DNA of 64,000 bases. Origin: Phaseolus vulgaris (taxonomy: Eukaryota > Streptophyta > Magnoliopsida > Fabales > Fabaceae). Numbering within the stretch: position 1 is the first letter of the stretch; each line of letters begins with the position of its first letter. The stretch spans positions 47,652,172-47,716,171 of the forward strand of contig NC_023759.2 in the NCBI RefSeq assembly GCF_000499845.2, read 5' to 3'. The notes under the pieces are model-generated. The model did not search any database. It saw only the letters and a list, made by a program, of their open reading frames with translations, and was not told the DNA's origin. This document shows, piece after piece, positions 50,412 through 63,668 of the stretch. The translations under genes were made by a program, and so were the position numbers.

Positions 50412-50838
50412 GGCTGCTTCTTCCTGCACCTCCATACCTTCTTGTGCCACTCCCATAATTTTTTTGTATTTCAAAAATACCCTTTTTAATATTCTGGATT
50501 ACATAATCCGAAAGTCTTTTTCTAGATTTATAATTAGTTTCTAGAGATTATGTAATCCGAAAGCTTTTTGTGATTAGTTTATGGATTATATAATCTGGAA
50601 GTCTTTTCTATACATAAGATTCGTTTATGGATTATGTAATCCGGAACTCTTTTTTTCATATGTGTGATTAGCTTCCGGATTACATAATCCATAACTCTTT
50701 TCTAAGTATGAAATTGACTTTCAGATTATATAATCCGGATACATAATTCATAGGCTTATTTCAAATCAAAGGGATAAACACAAAAAAGGATAAAACGATA
50801 TTTTCACATTTAGTATGGAGGTGTAGGAAGAAAGAGTC
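50412..50838. mobile_element. MITE, family 2, copy 5, next to the PPR start
   Basis: Ends GGCTGCTTCTTCCTGCACC and, in reverse, GACTCTTTCTTCCTACACC, flanked by TTGGGTTAA (50403-50411) and TTGGATTAA (50839-50847), a 9-bp target duplication with one mismatch. Interior units of the GGATTATGTAATCC type occur about six times (about 50489, 50547, 50582, 50631, 50676, 50722). It begins 99 bases upstream of the PPR ATG, so it lies in or next to that gene's promoter. Confidence 0.8.
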
Positions 50839-50847
50839 TTGGATTAA

Positions 50848-52744
50848 TCAGCAATTACCGAAAGTTTTGCGTGAGGGCTCGGTCCGTCATCGCTCAAATA
50901 TTATCTTCCCTGCTAATCCAGAAAGGGATTTCATTTTCACACACCCTTATCTAATCTTTTCACTCCCTAATTTTTTTTATTTCCTTTTACCAAATTGTCC
51001 TTGACAGAATTTTCTTTCAGTGTATATTTACGGAAATGAGTTTGTACAGTGGAGTAAGTTGAAGAACGAGTGTCCCTTTTTAATGCACATGGAAAACATG
51101 TTTCCACTGTGTATATTGCTTTTTTTATTTGTGTGTCTCACATATTTGTGTATGACAAAACGTACATACACTAACAAACATGATGAATAAGTGTTAAATC
51201 AAAATTAATAAGAATTTAATAAAACAAATATCACTTTGATGCATAAATTTTTATTTACATGGAAAATGCGTTTCCGTTGTACATTTGCATTTGAGTGCAT
51301 AATTAAAACTTCCTTATATTGTGTACGATTTTTTTATGCACACCCAAAAACTGTTTTCATCATTAATATTTTGTCACGTTCAGAAAGAAATACTAAATAA
51401 AAGGTTTAATTGTTTATTTGAAAATTGAGATAATTTTACATTTGATCCCCAACTTAAGAAGCTTTTTCTTAATCATCATAATTAAAAAAAAAAGTTATTT
51501 AAGTTCCTAAACACTAAATGTAAGAGATTAAAATGAGTTTGAAAGGATGTTTAAGGTTTAAGATTTAGTATATAAGTCTTAAGTTTTAATGTTTAAAAAT
51601 ATTTTTATTCTCTTAATTTTAGTGTTAGAATATAAGCCATTTTTTTCAATTTTAAAATACTATTATAGTTAAAAAATTAAAAAACTAAAAATTGAATTAT
51701 TCAAAAATTCAAGAAATAAAAATATAATTAAACAAACTAAACCTTTGATTTGGGCAAAAAATGAGAAATACAGCCAAAAGGAGAAAATAACTTAACAAAA
51801 GTAGGAGGGTTACAACCACAAAATTAAACTTGCAGTTTGAAATATATGTCATGTTTGTGTTCTAGTGTAAAAGAAGGTAGATCCATAGATATGGTGTTGA
51901 TATGTGTTCAAATTTATTTATTTTTGTAAAGTTATATTCGTGTGAATTAATTTTTATATCATTTCATACTTGTATATCATGTGTTTAGATTTTTATATAA
52001 ATTTTAAACACCCATATATTGTATACATAATTACTAATATATATATGTTTTAAACTGTGAATTATTTATGTTTTGATTTCTTCAGTTTTTTTTTAAATGG
52101 TGCAATTATTCGGTTGCAATTGTAAGCTAATTAAGTTTAATTTAATGAAATTTGATTTTTTTTTAATATTTTTAAATTTTTCTATACGTTTAATTATTAA
52201 TGAGTTTTTTTTTTTAAAAAAAAAAGCTTTTTGTTAAATATTTATTGGCATGAAGCGGGTATATAGATTATCTTGTATTGTGGTTATCCACCACATGTGG
52301 CCAGATCATACACAATTGCTTTTGTCGGTGCACTCATTTGAGTCTCAGTAATTTAAATATTCTTGTCATTCATTATTATATTACATAATGTAAAACAGTT
52401 GAATTAACAAAAGTACATATATAAATAAAAGAGAGACGAATAGCAATTTTAAGAACATTAATAAAAGATAAAGTTTTTATTGGAGTTAATATTAAAGTAA
52501 CAATCCAATTAACAGGGAATGGTTACAGAATTCTAGCCACCAACCATGCAAACAAAAGAGTAGTCTACACACAACTAAGAAGAACAACATAAATAGGAAA
52601 ATGAGGTAGCTCCCATAATGTTTTTCTCACTTTTCATTTAAATGATTGAAAAATATATAATTAAAATAAGAAAAACAAAATAGTAGTAATAATGATCAGT
52701 AGTTATGTAAGCATATGATCAGTAGTTAATATGAGTTAATAATA
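50848..52744. other. AT-rich spacer
   Basis: The first few hundred bases may be the original PPR promoter displaced by the MITE. The remainder has no ORF or structure of note. Confidence 0.5.
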
Positions 52745-52872
52745 TTTAATTATAAATTAATATGTATGATAATTTTTTTTTTAAAAATTATTATATATAA
52801 TTTTAATAAATAATTTTTAATTTAATCATTATAACAATTAATAATTATTTTTTATTTAATGATTTTTTTTAG
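52745..52872. mobile_element. Family 1 MITE, single arm
   Basis: Only one arm (…TTTAATCATTATAACAATTA… to TTTATTTAATGATTTTT) is recognisable. Remnant or heavily decayed copy. Confidence 0.4.
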
Positions 52873-54260
52873 TATAAGTAAATAACTTATTTTTAGCTGT
52901 AATGTAGTGTGAGCTCCAAGATACATGTGTTACATGTGTGAGTGAGTCTGTGATACATGTGTGAGTTGTGAGTTGGAAGGATATTTGTTCACAATGATTT
53001 GAACTCCACTTTAATCAGCATGAACTTGCGGTTCTAAATAGTAAAGATAACAAATTTTGGAGACTTATGTGGATAATATTCACATCGGAATAACATAAAA
53101 ATAATGTGTTCTTCAATGAAATAGTGCTTTATTTAGAGGAAGTAATTATAATGATATAAATTAAGGTCTAAGCCTGGATTAACTATAAATATATTAAAAT
53201 AAAATTTTCCTATTTTGACTTATGCCTAAATCTTATAGAATGTTTGAAATCTGTAATGTAATTTAGTGAAATATGGTTCTCTATAACATGTGTATTCTTG
53301 GGAAATATAGTTTTTAATTAATGATTCTTTTGTGTAGGTGCAAGGACTAGAGGCTCTCAAAATCTCAGGAATCATTTTCTCTCTAGCCTGATACTTCTAT
53401 TTGATTACATTTTTTATTGTCAATAAAAAACTATTAAAAACCTAAAATGTGTGTATAAATATTTTTGAGTTTAGTGATACTAGTGCAAAACAAATTTACA
53501 TAGATAGAATGTTCTTGCAGAATATATATGAACTTTAAAATGATTATTATAAAAATTATTATTAAATGAAAAAGTAAAATAAGGTATTTTATATTGATGA
53601 GCATAGTTGTTTTCTTATTATGAATTATCACAACACAAAAAAAAAATTAATAATGGTGAAGTTTAAACTTATGTGGGTTATAACTTTGGATTTCACTATC
53701 ATTACTGGAACAAAAAAGTGTTAAGTAAAAGCATTATTTTTAATAAATATTTAAATAAAGTAATTTATTATACTTGCATATTAAATACTTTTCCCTAAAA
53801 CCATTAATGCATTTAATAAATAATGTGTATATTAAATATTATTTATATTTATTGATATGTTAACATCACAAATACTTAAAAATATTCACATCATAACATC
53901 GTGTGAAGTACATATTTTTATTTTTATAAAGGTTAAAGAGATCTTTTCCATATATATATAAAAGAGAAAAGCTTTTGTTGACACGTAAAAAATAAAATTC
54001 ATATAATTGAGAAATTATTATAATAATGTAATAATATTTTTAATTGAAAAAAAATCAAATACTAATTTATTTATAAATTGCATGTTTATTACACTAATAT
54101 TCAATAAAAACATACATTTGACATGACATTATAATAATACTATAATATTTAAAATTAAAATTAAATATAATTAAAATATTATTTTATTATTTGTGAAGTG
54201 TATGTTTTTTTTCGTGTGTAGTGCAGCCATGTATATATAAATAAATAAGTGTATGAGAAA
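52873..54260. other. AT-rich spacer upstream of RCI2
   Basis: No gene recognised. 52900-53030 has short TGTGTTACATGTGTGAGT-like direct repeats. Confidence 0.5.
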
Positions 54261-54266
54261 ACGCGT
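54261..54266. promoter_or_regulatory. ACGCGT box upstream of RCI2
   Basis: A CGCG box (VCGCGB), the core bound by CAMTA factors, which act in cold responses; about 85 bases upstream of the TATA box. RCI2 genes are cold- and salt-induced in other plants, so this is a plausible but unproven control site. Confidence 0.35.
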
Positions 54267-54343
54267 AATATTTAATTGTTGATGAAAAATGAAAATTGCA
54301 TATAATGGAAGTGGAGTTGTTATTGAGATCTTAAATAAGCGTC

Positions 54344-54350
54344 TATAAAT
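54344..54350 (+). promoter_or_regulatory. TATA box of the RCI2 gene
   Basis: TATAAAT, with a direct repeat of AAATAAGCGTCTA on both sides (54333-54345 and 54347-54359). Predicted transcription start near 54375, leader of about 85 bases. Confidence 0.55.
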
Positions 54351-54458
54351 AAGCGTCTAACTGGTCATCATAGATCGCATTACGTCTTCTTCAGCAGTCT
54401 GAACAGTACAAAATTTCTGCTTTCTTTTGAAAGAAAAAGCTCAAAAGGGTAAGAGAAA

Positions 54459-54728
54459 ATGGCCGATGGAAGCACAGCTACCTGCATCGATATTCTCCTT
54501 GCCATCATCCTCCCTCCTCTCGGTGTTTTTCTCAAGCATGGCTGCAAGGTATATATATACCTACTCATGCACTCTCTGTTTTCTTCTTTTTTTTCTTTCT
54601 CTGATTCATTTCTTGGTTCCGTCTCTGCAAATTCCATATCACAGGTAGAGTTCTGGATCTGTTTGCTGCTCACCATTCTTGGCTACATTCCTGGAATTAT
54701 CTATGCTGTCTATGCCATCACCAAGTGA
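54459..54728 (+). CDS. RCI2: RCI2/PMP3 small hydrophobic protein
   Basis: Small plasma-membrane protein of the RCI2/LTI6/PMP3 family, induced by cold, salt and ABA in other plants and needed for membrane potential and sodium tolerance. Two exons, 54459-54548 and 54645-54728, joined by a 96-base GT-AG intron at the position usual for the family; the product is 57 residues. First membrane segment: CIDILLAIILPPLGVFL; loop KHGCKVEFW; second segment ICLLLTILGYIPGIIYAVYAI; end TK. All the family signatures (LPPLGVFL, GCxxEFWICLLLT, LGYIPGIIYA) are present. The unspliced frame also stays open through the intron, so an 89-residue read-through form could be mistaken for the gene product. Complete and probably functional. 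Confidence 0.96.
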   Translation: MADGSTATCIDILLAIILPPLGVFLKHGCKVYIYLLMHSLFSSFFSFSDSFLGSVSANSISQVEFWICLLLTILGYIPGIIYAVYAITK

Positions 54729-55330
54729 AACTCATCATCCACCTTTTCTAAGTAACTTTTTTTCCCCTTCCATTTTTCTTTACAACTTGTACAATTATTT
54801 TTAAAACTAAAGTACACATATGCAGTACTCATGCCATGCATGTAGCTCTCTCTTTCTAAATCATTGTTGTTGTTATTCCCTTAAGATCTGTACATGGTTT
54901 TAAATAAACCAGTAAGTTCTGAAATTGATCGTTTGAACACGGAAATTTGAAGCTGTTTTCTTGGCAAGTAGTTGTGGTTAGGTAGTAGCGTATGGCACTT
55001 AGTTTGCTCTGCCTTACGTTTTGTTCTGATAAATTTTGTTGAGAAATAATAAGGAAGTGGACCTTCGCTTTTTGTCTTGTGTGATGGAAGTGGTCCTTCT
55101 TCAGCTCATCACTGAAAACCAATGCTTTTTTGTTGGCAGGTGGTCCAGTGATGGAGTTTCAAAGGAAGAGGGTTTTGCATGTTTCTGAACTCTACAGTTA
55201 CCGTTTGATCTTAGGTGGATGGACGTGATTCTTTTGTTGTCTCTGTTTTTAAGTTACTGTTGTTGTTTTATGTGGAAACCAAATGTGGACGTTGTGTACT
55301 CTAGTTTTAACGCTTATCCAATTTAATTCA
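54729..55330 (+). other. Probable 3' UTR of RCI2
   Basis: Less AT-rich than the DNA beyond it. A TTTTTGTTGGCAG acceptor-like site at about 55126-55139 hints at an intron in the 3' UTR, without proof. Confidence 0.4.
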
Positions 55331-58300
55331 TATTAATTCTCATCTTCTTTTTTTATATGCATTAATTTATTCAATCAATTTTATTAGTATTTAAAATAAA
55401 TGTGTTAAATAGACATTAATGTTTAGTAAGTTTTAATGTGGTTAAATACATTTTAATGTATTTATTGTTAATATATTTTTAGTGACAAATTAATAAAAAA
55501 TATTATATTTAATTTTTTCAAATTAGTAAAATTAAGTTATTCTCCATAATTATTTTTATTTATTTAGGAGAGCATTTCGTCAAGCAATGAAACTGATGGA
55601 CTTGCTCATCATTTCCCACATATTCATTCTTATATTGCTAGAAACATATGGCTTAATTAATTGGAGTAAGAGATGGATTCGCTGGATCATGATTTCCACA
55701 TAAACTTACAACTGATTTAAATTAGTTATGCATTCTATTTTTAATTATTATTTTTTTGATAAAAAAATTAGTAACGTTGTTAATATGTTTAAAATAATAT
55801 AAAATATTTTAAAATATAATATGATAATTATAAACCATTACCAATAGAAATTATAATGCATTATAAAAAAACTAAAATGTAAAATTAATCTATGATATCA
55901 AGACATTTAATCTATGTGACATATAGACAGTGAAACAACACAAATATACATGACACAGGAATACAAAATTATATGTTATATAGTTATAAATTATATAAAT
56001 TATAAAAAAAAAAAAATTATGGTTCAAAAAGATTTATTTATTATTTTTATAATTATAATAAAAAATTATATTATAAATTTAATTTTTTAAAAATTTAGTG
56101 TATTTTTTAGAAAATTATGTTAAATTGTGATAGAATTATCATAAATCCAATAAATATTTTTTAAATTGAAGACTTTATAATACATATGTTTGACACATGT
56201 GTCCATATTTATTTATGAGAAATATTAAATTAAAAGAAGAGTATAAGAAGCTTATAATTGCTCTCTTAATTGTATATAGTAAAAGTGACTCGTCATGTAT
56301 TTTCTGCATAAAAATTATTAATTTTTGGTCAATTAAAAACTAGATATTTTGTAGGTTTCGTTTCAAAGAAAATAATAATATTATTTTTTATTTTTTCAAC
56401 ACTCCTTCACATATTTGTTATTATATAATAATATACCTTGTCTCAAGTTCCTGCATTTTTATATTTTATTTGATCTCTCTTATTGTCATAAAAAGTGGCA
56501 TAAAATAAATAAAATAAAGTCCCTCTCTCGGGAATGGAAGCCTCCAAATGCAGACGTGAAGATGGCCAAAAAATAAAGATTAATAATAATACCATAACAC
56601 CAAAAATGGTAAATACAGCCACTGGAACACCTGCTTTCTGTTTGATTCGAATCGTATTTGGTAATTGCGTCACAAGTTTGGATTTCAATTACTTTATTAA
56701 AGCAAAAACTTTTCATTCATCTTTTAAAAACTAACTTGTTAACAATTGATTCAATAACGTTGATTTCTGAAATTGTTAATAAATTTTTTAGTGACTATAT
56801 AGTAATAATTTCAATTTTTTCAAGAAACAAAGTTACTTTTTAAAAAATTTAAGCGTTGCATAATGATAAAATTTGTAAATTAAGAGAAAAAATCTTGAAG
56901 TTTTCTCTTTGTTATTAATAAATCTTATAAAATGTTTGTGAAAGAATGTTAAACAGAATATCCTTGCAACCAACCAATTCGTTGATTTTCCTGATTTTGT
57001 AACAAAAACAACATAATCAACTATTTTAATGTAATGTACTAAAACCTCCAGTGATTAACATTGTATTTAATTATTGATTCAAAAATATTTATTAACTATT
57101 ATTGAGTCGAAAACATTGTTTTATAAGTTTCTTCATAAAAAAACGATTTTTTTCTCTGAGTTCAATTTGTTTATGCAAAAATTATTATTTTACAAAAATA
57201 CAAATTAAATTATTTATATAAAAAACTTATACCTGAAAATAACACATTGTATTTAATTTACTCAAACAAATTCCAAAATAAAGTACAAAAATATAACTGA
57301 AAACATTAATAATATTTTAATAAAAGTCACATATTAGAAGCAAGATTTGGAAAACGAAAAGGCAAGTTTATGAAATGTTGAATGACCTGGATGCATCAAT
57401 TTGACGTATCTGGCAGGTAAGATATGAGAATAAAGGTTCTTCAAAATGGGATCACAGAAACAAGAACAACCAACTTATAAACTATATAATAAACATCAAC
57501 ACTTTAAGTACACTGAATTAAAATCATTAGTTGTCGTTTTTCTCAAAAAAATAATTTCAAATACATGGATTCATCCAGAAGATATCGCAGTATAAATTAA
57601 TGAACAACACTTACAAAAGGACACAAGATTCAAACTGATTAAAGCATTTTTCTGCATAAATAATTTAAATTTTCTCTACCGGTCGGGGCAAATGGTAATG
57701 GAATGTTTTGGTATTCAGAAAGTTTAAATGTGCATTAGGATTAAAAAATAATTAACAAAATTAAATCATATGAAAAAAATAGGTACTATAATGATTTATG
57801 TTAATTTTAATTTAATAATAACAAAATTTATCACAAACGTATAAATATACACAATAATTAAAATAAAGATATGTTATTGTTATGTACATCGAATACTAAA
57901 CATTTAATTGAATACATTTTTAATAAGATTCAAATCTTGACACGTGAAAGATTAACTTCTTTGATTAAAGTTAATCTCTGTTGATGAAATATTCCTTTCT
58001 TAAGTGCTAGTTTTTCTATATTGGGTTAACATTCATAAATCTTAAAAAATACAAAATATATTTTTCGGCCTTATTTTTTTTTAATAAAATAAATTTAAAG
58101 TTATTTTTTTTAAAATAATCATTTTGTTCTTTTATCTTTTGAACTTTAGTCGTTTGTTAAATTTCAAAACAGATATATTTTATATTTTAATATAATATTT
58201 TAGATTTAAATATATATCAAACTTGTCCCATCATATTCATCTAGATAAAAAATTGAAATCAAACTTTGTTAAAAAAAAAGAGCATAGATATAAAAATAGG

Positions 58301-58817
58301 CCTGTTTCACTTCCATAATAACATTGGAGAAATTATCCCCACACCTTCTCAATTCAACAATACTCCTTTTAATATGGTGAAGAGTGTGGTGTTTTTTATT
58401 TTTAAGTGATGGTAGTTTTTGAGTGAATGATATAAGTTTTGTGACTTTTTTTAGTGTGATGATTCTGTTTTTGTTCACTTATTTTTTTCATTTTTTTAAA
58501 ACCTAAAAAATAAGAAAAAAAATAAGTAAGGTGCAAAAAAATAGAGTACAAAACTTCAAAAATTTATTTTTTCACACACGATTAAAATTTCTCTCAAACA
58601 TTGTGAGTAAAGAATAATGAAAGTGTTGATGTTATAAGGAAGATATGAAAATGCCGAATGCAACTCTTTCATAATTAACATAGAGGTGAGGTGGAGGGAG
58701 AAAGTATGAAGATAAGGAAAAAAAAAATTGTCTAACATTGTACTATTTATTAACCCCAAAATTATACCTAACTGCCACTACTTTGAGCTCTCAACTGGGC
58801 CAAGTAGTTTCACTTTT
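55331..58817. other. AT-rich spacer
   Basis: No confident gene. A minus-strand ORF at 56443-56688 has one hydrophobic stretch (PVAVFTIFGVMVLLLIFIFW), but no family I recognise and no ATG-flanking support; a small membrane protein is possible. Confidence 0.4.
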
Positions 58818-59151
58818 GGCAATTTGTTCTTGTACCAATATTAATTCTAACCTCCACTCTATTATTTTTGTAAAATTTTAAAAATACCCTTATTTTTTGA
58901 TTTAAAAATTCAGAATAGTAAATATAATTAAAAAATAAAAAAATACATTCTGGATAAAAAAATTTCAGAATTCAAATGTTACGGATATCTAGATCCAGAA
59001 TATTTTCATAAAAGGTTCTGGAAGTAATTTTTATTTACACCATTTTTTTTAAGGTTATTTTCATCATTTTAAAAAGACATTTTTATCATTCACAGGTTGG
59101 GTGCATGTTGGAATTGATATGGTGGAATTGATGGTGCAGGGAGCATTTGCC
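58818..59151. mobile_element. MITE, family 2, copy 6, perfect 9-bp target duplication
   Basis: Left GGCAATTTGTTCTTGTACCA, right (in reverse) GGCAAATGCTCCCTGCACCA. The flanks are an exact 9-bp repeat, TTCACTTTT, at 58809-58817 and 59152-59160. 334 bp, non-coding. Best evidence for a Mutator-type origin of the family. Confidence 0.8.
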
Positions 59152-59160
59152 TTCACTTTT

Positions 59161-60611
59161 ATAATCAGCCCATGTTGGTACCCATATTGTTTTGAAACTT
59201 ATACTGTTAGCACCCCTCATATCTATTTAGGCACTTCAGACTCTAATATAGTGGAAACTTATTTCCACTGTATATGAAGAAATACGAGCAAGACACAAGT
59301 TTCTGTTCTGTGTCACGATTCTGAACATTGATGCATAGCAAAAATAAGTTTTTGCTGGGTTTATAACTTGTTTTTAAGACAGTATGAGAATTTTTACATA
59401 TAATAGAAACCTATTTCTGCTGTGCATTTCCATCTCATATATCTTGAGACACATCACAAATTTGTTTAGATATTTTATTTTTTCTGCATATTTTATCCAC
59501 CTGAACTCAACAGTATGAACTTGAGTATGGAGTGAGTGCAAATTGCATGCAAAGGAGGGTTCTAGTTCTAGAAGTTCAAATTTCAAAATATACTGAAAGC
59601 AATTTGACTAGATGTGATGCTTTCTAGATTAACTGAGTTTGAACTGTTTTAGGCAGGCTTCATTCAATTCAACATGCAACAGAATCACGGTGAGAATATG
59701 ATTCTTAAGTAGTGAAACAGTGATGAAGATTAGTATAAGGAAAAAGGGAAGCAGATTATTTTGTTCGTTGGTAAAACAATAATTATTTGAATGATTGAAA
59801 AGAGAATAATGTTCTGAACTTCTGATTGCAAATATGTATTTTGACTGATGTTTACATCAAAGACTAATTGGGTAAGATTCACGTAGTTCATTATTCTCCA
59901 GCATGTTGACTCTCTGCATAACAATTTGTGTTCAGTTTTGTGTGGCCCCTATTGCATGAACTCTAATAAACTAATTACTGTTAAAAGTATAAGATTTCTT
60001 TAATAATTTTTTATTCTTTTCACATATCTGAAATTTCAATGGACAAACCAACACACTTATTAGACTTAAATAATCGTTTCACCTTATTTATTTATTTATT
60101 GAATCAACTCATATTTATATACTTAGTTGGGGTTCATTTTTCTTGTCATATATAAAAAAACATAAGGATATATATATATATTATTTACTATTATAATAAT
60201 TTCTATTGTTTTTATTATTATACATACCTATTTAAGGATGAAACCATTAGAAATTTCACATTAAGTGTTCAAAATTTCAAATAAAAAATATTTGAATTAG
60301 ATAATTAACACTCAAATATATTCACTTGTTTATAGTGTGGTCTAATCTGTCATTATATTTATTGCATGTGATGATCCAATCAATCAAGAATCCAAATTTT
60401 AGCTTTAAACCAATATCAAAATGCTAATAAATGCCGTTAAAATAAAATAAAAAACAGTAATTATGTACCAAAACACAAATTTCAAAAAAATAGTTACATC
60501 TACGGTTAGATTTTTGTGACAAATCCTAACTCACATTAGAGACATTACATGCTTTCAGCTTTATTTCACTTGCATCTCATGTGTTTTACTATGTTAGAAA
60601 TACTAATATTA
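59161..60611. other. Spacer
   Basis: Mixed-composition DNA to about 59950, then AT-rich. Only short ORFs without recognisable motifs. Confidence 0.45.
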
Positions 60612-61050
60612 TAAAAAAATTATCAAATAATAATTAATTTAGAAAATAATAATAATTGGTTATTATATTAATTTGAAGTTAAATATTATCTTAAAAATTA
60701 AGGAAAAAATATTATTATTTAAAATCAATTCTATTATTAATAAAAATTTATAAAGTAGTTTTTAAATTAATTACTAAAATTTTAGCTACTAATATTTTAC
60801 ATTATAAATTAGTATTTAAAAGACTAATAGGGACTATTTTAGAATATATAGTAGTTAGTAGCTAAAATCTTGGTAGCTAATAGCTAGATACCAATCTAAA
60901 AATTACTTTATAATTTTTTATTAATAATAAAAACTATTTAAAATACCAATAATTTTTTAGTATATAAAATAATATTTAATTTAGTCTATATATAATTAAT
61001 TATTTTGATTTCTAAAATTAATTTTTATTTAATGATTTTTTATTATTATT
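60612..61050. mobile_element. Foldback MITE, family 1, copy 4
   Basis: Left arm AAAAAAATTATCAAATAATAATTAATTT..., right arm ...AATTAATTTTTATTTAATGATTTTTT. The central stem reads AGTAGCTAAAATCTTGGTAGCTAA. Longer than the others (about 440 bp) through a central expansion. Confidence 0.6.
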
Positions 61051-61555
61051 TAGTGTAAAAACAGTACCTTATATTACAAAATAATAATAATAATAATAAT
61101 TTATTATATAATTCTAAACAATGATTAAATAATTGAAAATAAAATTTTGATACCTGATAGTAAGATACATCCATCCATAGTGTTTTAGGCTTGGAACTTT
61201 TGCTTGCTATGTGAAATGAATTATTAAATGTAGCGTGATAGTGGAAAAACGTGGAATAAAGAGTTTTTCCAATTGACATAATGTCTTGACTATACTAGAT
61301 ACTCAAAACACTAATTAATCACCTTAATTACCACATATTTCTTTAAACACAAGATATTATGAAACTCACTTTTTAATGCAGAGAACCTTTCATGGCTATA
61401 AGGAGAAATACTTGCATTAAAGGATAATAATTATGATTTTTGAAATCAAATATTGCTTAAATATTATAGATATATTTATTTAAAGCTTTTAATATTACTT
61501 TGATAACAAGCTTTAGAAAAAAAACTTTTTACTTGTAACTTGTTTTATTAATCGC

Positions 61556-61945
61556 TACTAAAAAAATATTAAATAGAAACCAATTTTAAAAATTAAAAAT
61601 AATTAGTTATTATATTGACTAAATTAGATAATATTTTAATAAATTAGATAATATTTTAGAAATTAAAAAAATTGATTTCTAAATTAATTTTTATTATTGA
61701 TAAATAGTTTTTAAATTGATATTTAATTAACTACCAAAGGTTTTAACTACCAATTATTTATATTCTAAAATTAGTAATAAAAATATTGGTAGTTAATTAT
61801 ATACCAATTTAAAAACTATTTATCAGTAATAGAAACTAATTTAGAAATCAATAATTTTTTTAGTCTCTAACCTAGTATTTAATTTAGTTAATATAACAAC
61901 TAATTATTTTTTATCTTTAAAATTAATTTTTATTTAATGATTTTG
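61556..61945. mobile_element. Foldback MITE, family 1, copy 5
   Basis: Left CTACTAAAAAAATATTAAATAG, right TTTTTATTTAATGATTTTG; internal ACTACCAAAGG/ATTGGTAGT stem. Includes a short internal tandem duplication of TAAATTAGATAATATTTTA at about 61619-61660. Confidence 0.65.
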
Positions 61946-63297
61946 TTGGAGTTGAATTCTTAAGTTTAAGTTTTTAAGATAGTATAATAATATTTAACAA
62001 TATTATCACGCATATTTTTTCAGTGTACATTGTATTAAGATTTTCGCAAACAACAATATATTTCTAATAAGGCAATTCAAATATGATATTTTTTTTCTTT
62101 TTTCATGGTAATATACTTTTTTTTTCAAGTTATTCCAATTATCGTAAAATATAGTTCGATCAGATGAACTAGGTGGAGCTTTAAACTCCAAACTTCCACC
62201 AAAATTCCCTGTATTACATCAAAATTCTAAACTTCAAAAATTGTAACTTGTTTATATATATATATATATATATTATGTAAATGAAAAATACAATAGAATT
62301 ATTCTTTCAAATCTTTTGTTTCTGATATATAACTAACCTGAAATTCATGTAGAGTATAGGAATCTTTTTTTTTTCCAATAAGGATAAATAGAAAAAAAAA
62401 ACTCTATTTTGGGGTTGTGTCTTTAAGAACTCTCTTTGACACTTGGCAATAATTCAGTGTTGGTTAAATGCATGAAAGAGAAAAACAATGGATGTGTCTC
62501 ATTAGGCCAGTTTTTTTTTATCTAAAAACTTATGTTCGATGTGATTTCAATCTAAAAAGATTATGTTCGATGTTATTTCAATAATGCAGTGTTTGATAAA
62601 GGAATAACTCTCATACTCACTAAATTGTGTACCAACACAAACAAGTAAAAATGATGATGAAAATTATGCATAGTTAGAAAGTTAAACAAGAAAGAGTAGT
62701 GAAGAAAAAATAAAGAGAAATCAAAGTAGTTAAATTAAAGTGTTAATAAATATCACGTCCATAAAAAATTCACTAATAAAAATTATTACAACTTAAGACT
62801 TCTTTTAGTAAGATCTCGACTCTAGGTTGACTATAATAGCTTATACAAGACTTTATTTATATAGAAAATAATTGTCAAAAATTAATTTTGTAAGTCACAT
62901 CAAAATAATTACAAGAAACATGCGAATAATGTCATCATCTGAACTTAAAATGTCAAATCATGCAAACTTTCATAATAGACAAAAGAAGGTACAACTGATG
63001 TAAAAGTTTGTTCCCTTCTAATGCTCTAAAGACAAACACATGAAGAAGACACATAATTTAGTTAAAACAAACGATCTTATATCACTAAACGCTCTTAAAC
63101 TATCATATAATCTACAACATCAGAAGTCCAGGATCCTTAATCAAAATTTTACTAAACCATTATTTATAGGTATTTTCTTTTTGAAAACTATATATACTCA
63201 AATTCCCATCTTATGCTTTTTATTCCTTAAACAATATCAAACCTCAATTACTTAATCTCTAATATGATCTCCATGACATGAGTTAACTATAGCAAAA
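61946..63297. other. AT-rich spacer
   Basis: Contains a (TA)n run at about 62254-62272. No gene recognised. Confidence 0.5.
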
Positions 63298-63668
63298 CAA
63301 TAAAATTATTAAATAAAAACTAATATAAGAGACCAAAAATAATCAGTTACTATATTGGTTAAATTATATATTATTTTATAGATTAAAAATTATTAATATC
63401 TATTTTTTTTATTAATAATAAAAAATTATAAATTGATGTCTAATTAACTACCAATTACTTTAGATTATAAAGTTGTTAGCTAAAACATTGGTGGTTAATT
63501 ATATACTAATTTAGAAACTGATTTATAAATTTTTATTAATAATAAAAATTACTTTAAATATCAATAATTTTTAATTGTAAAATAGTATCTAATTTAGTAA
63601 ATGTAATAATTAATTATTTTCATTCTTTAAAATTAATTTCTATTTTATAATGATTATCTAGTAGGATA
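63298..63668. mobile_element. Foldback MITE, family 1, copy 6
   Basis: Left AATAAAATTATTAAATAAAA, right TTTCTATTTTATAATGATTA; internal CTACCAATTACT/ATTGGTGGTTAA stem. Third family-1 copy within 3.1 kb. Confidence 0.65.

Noticed and set aside
54459..54728. Single 89-residue protein at the RCI2 locus
   Set aside because: The middle is an intron with consensus GT-AG ends; splicing yields the 57-residue RCI2 that matches the family exactly.
56443..56716. Small membrane protein on the minus strand
   Set aside because: Two overlapping frames and only one hydrophobic stretch; nothing distinguishes it from chance.
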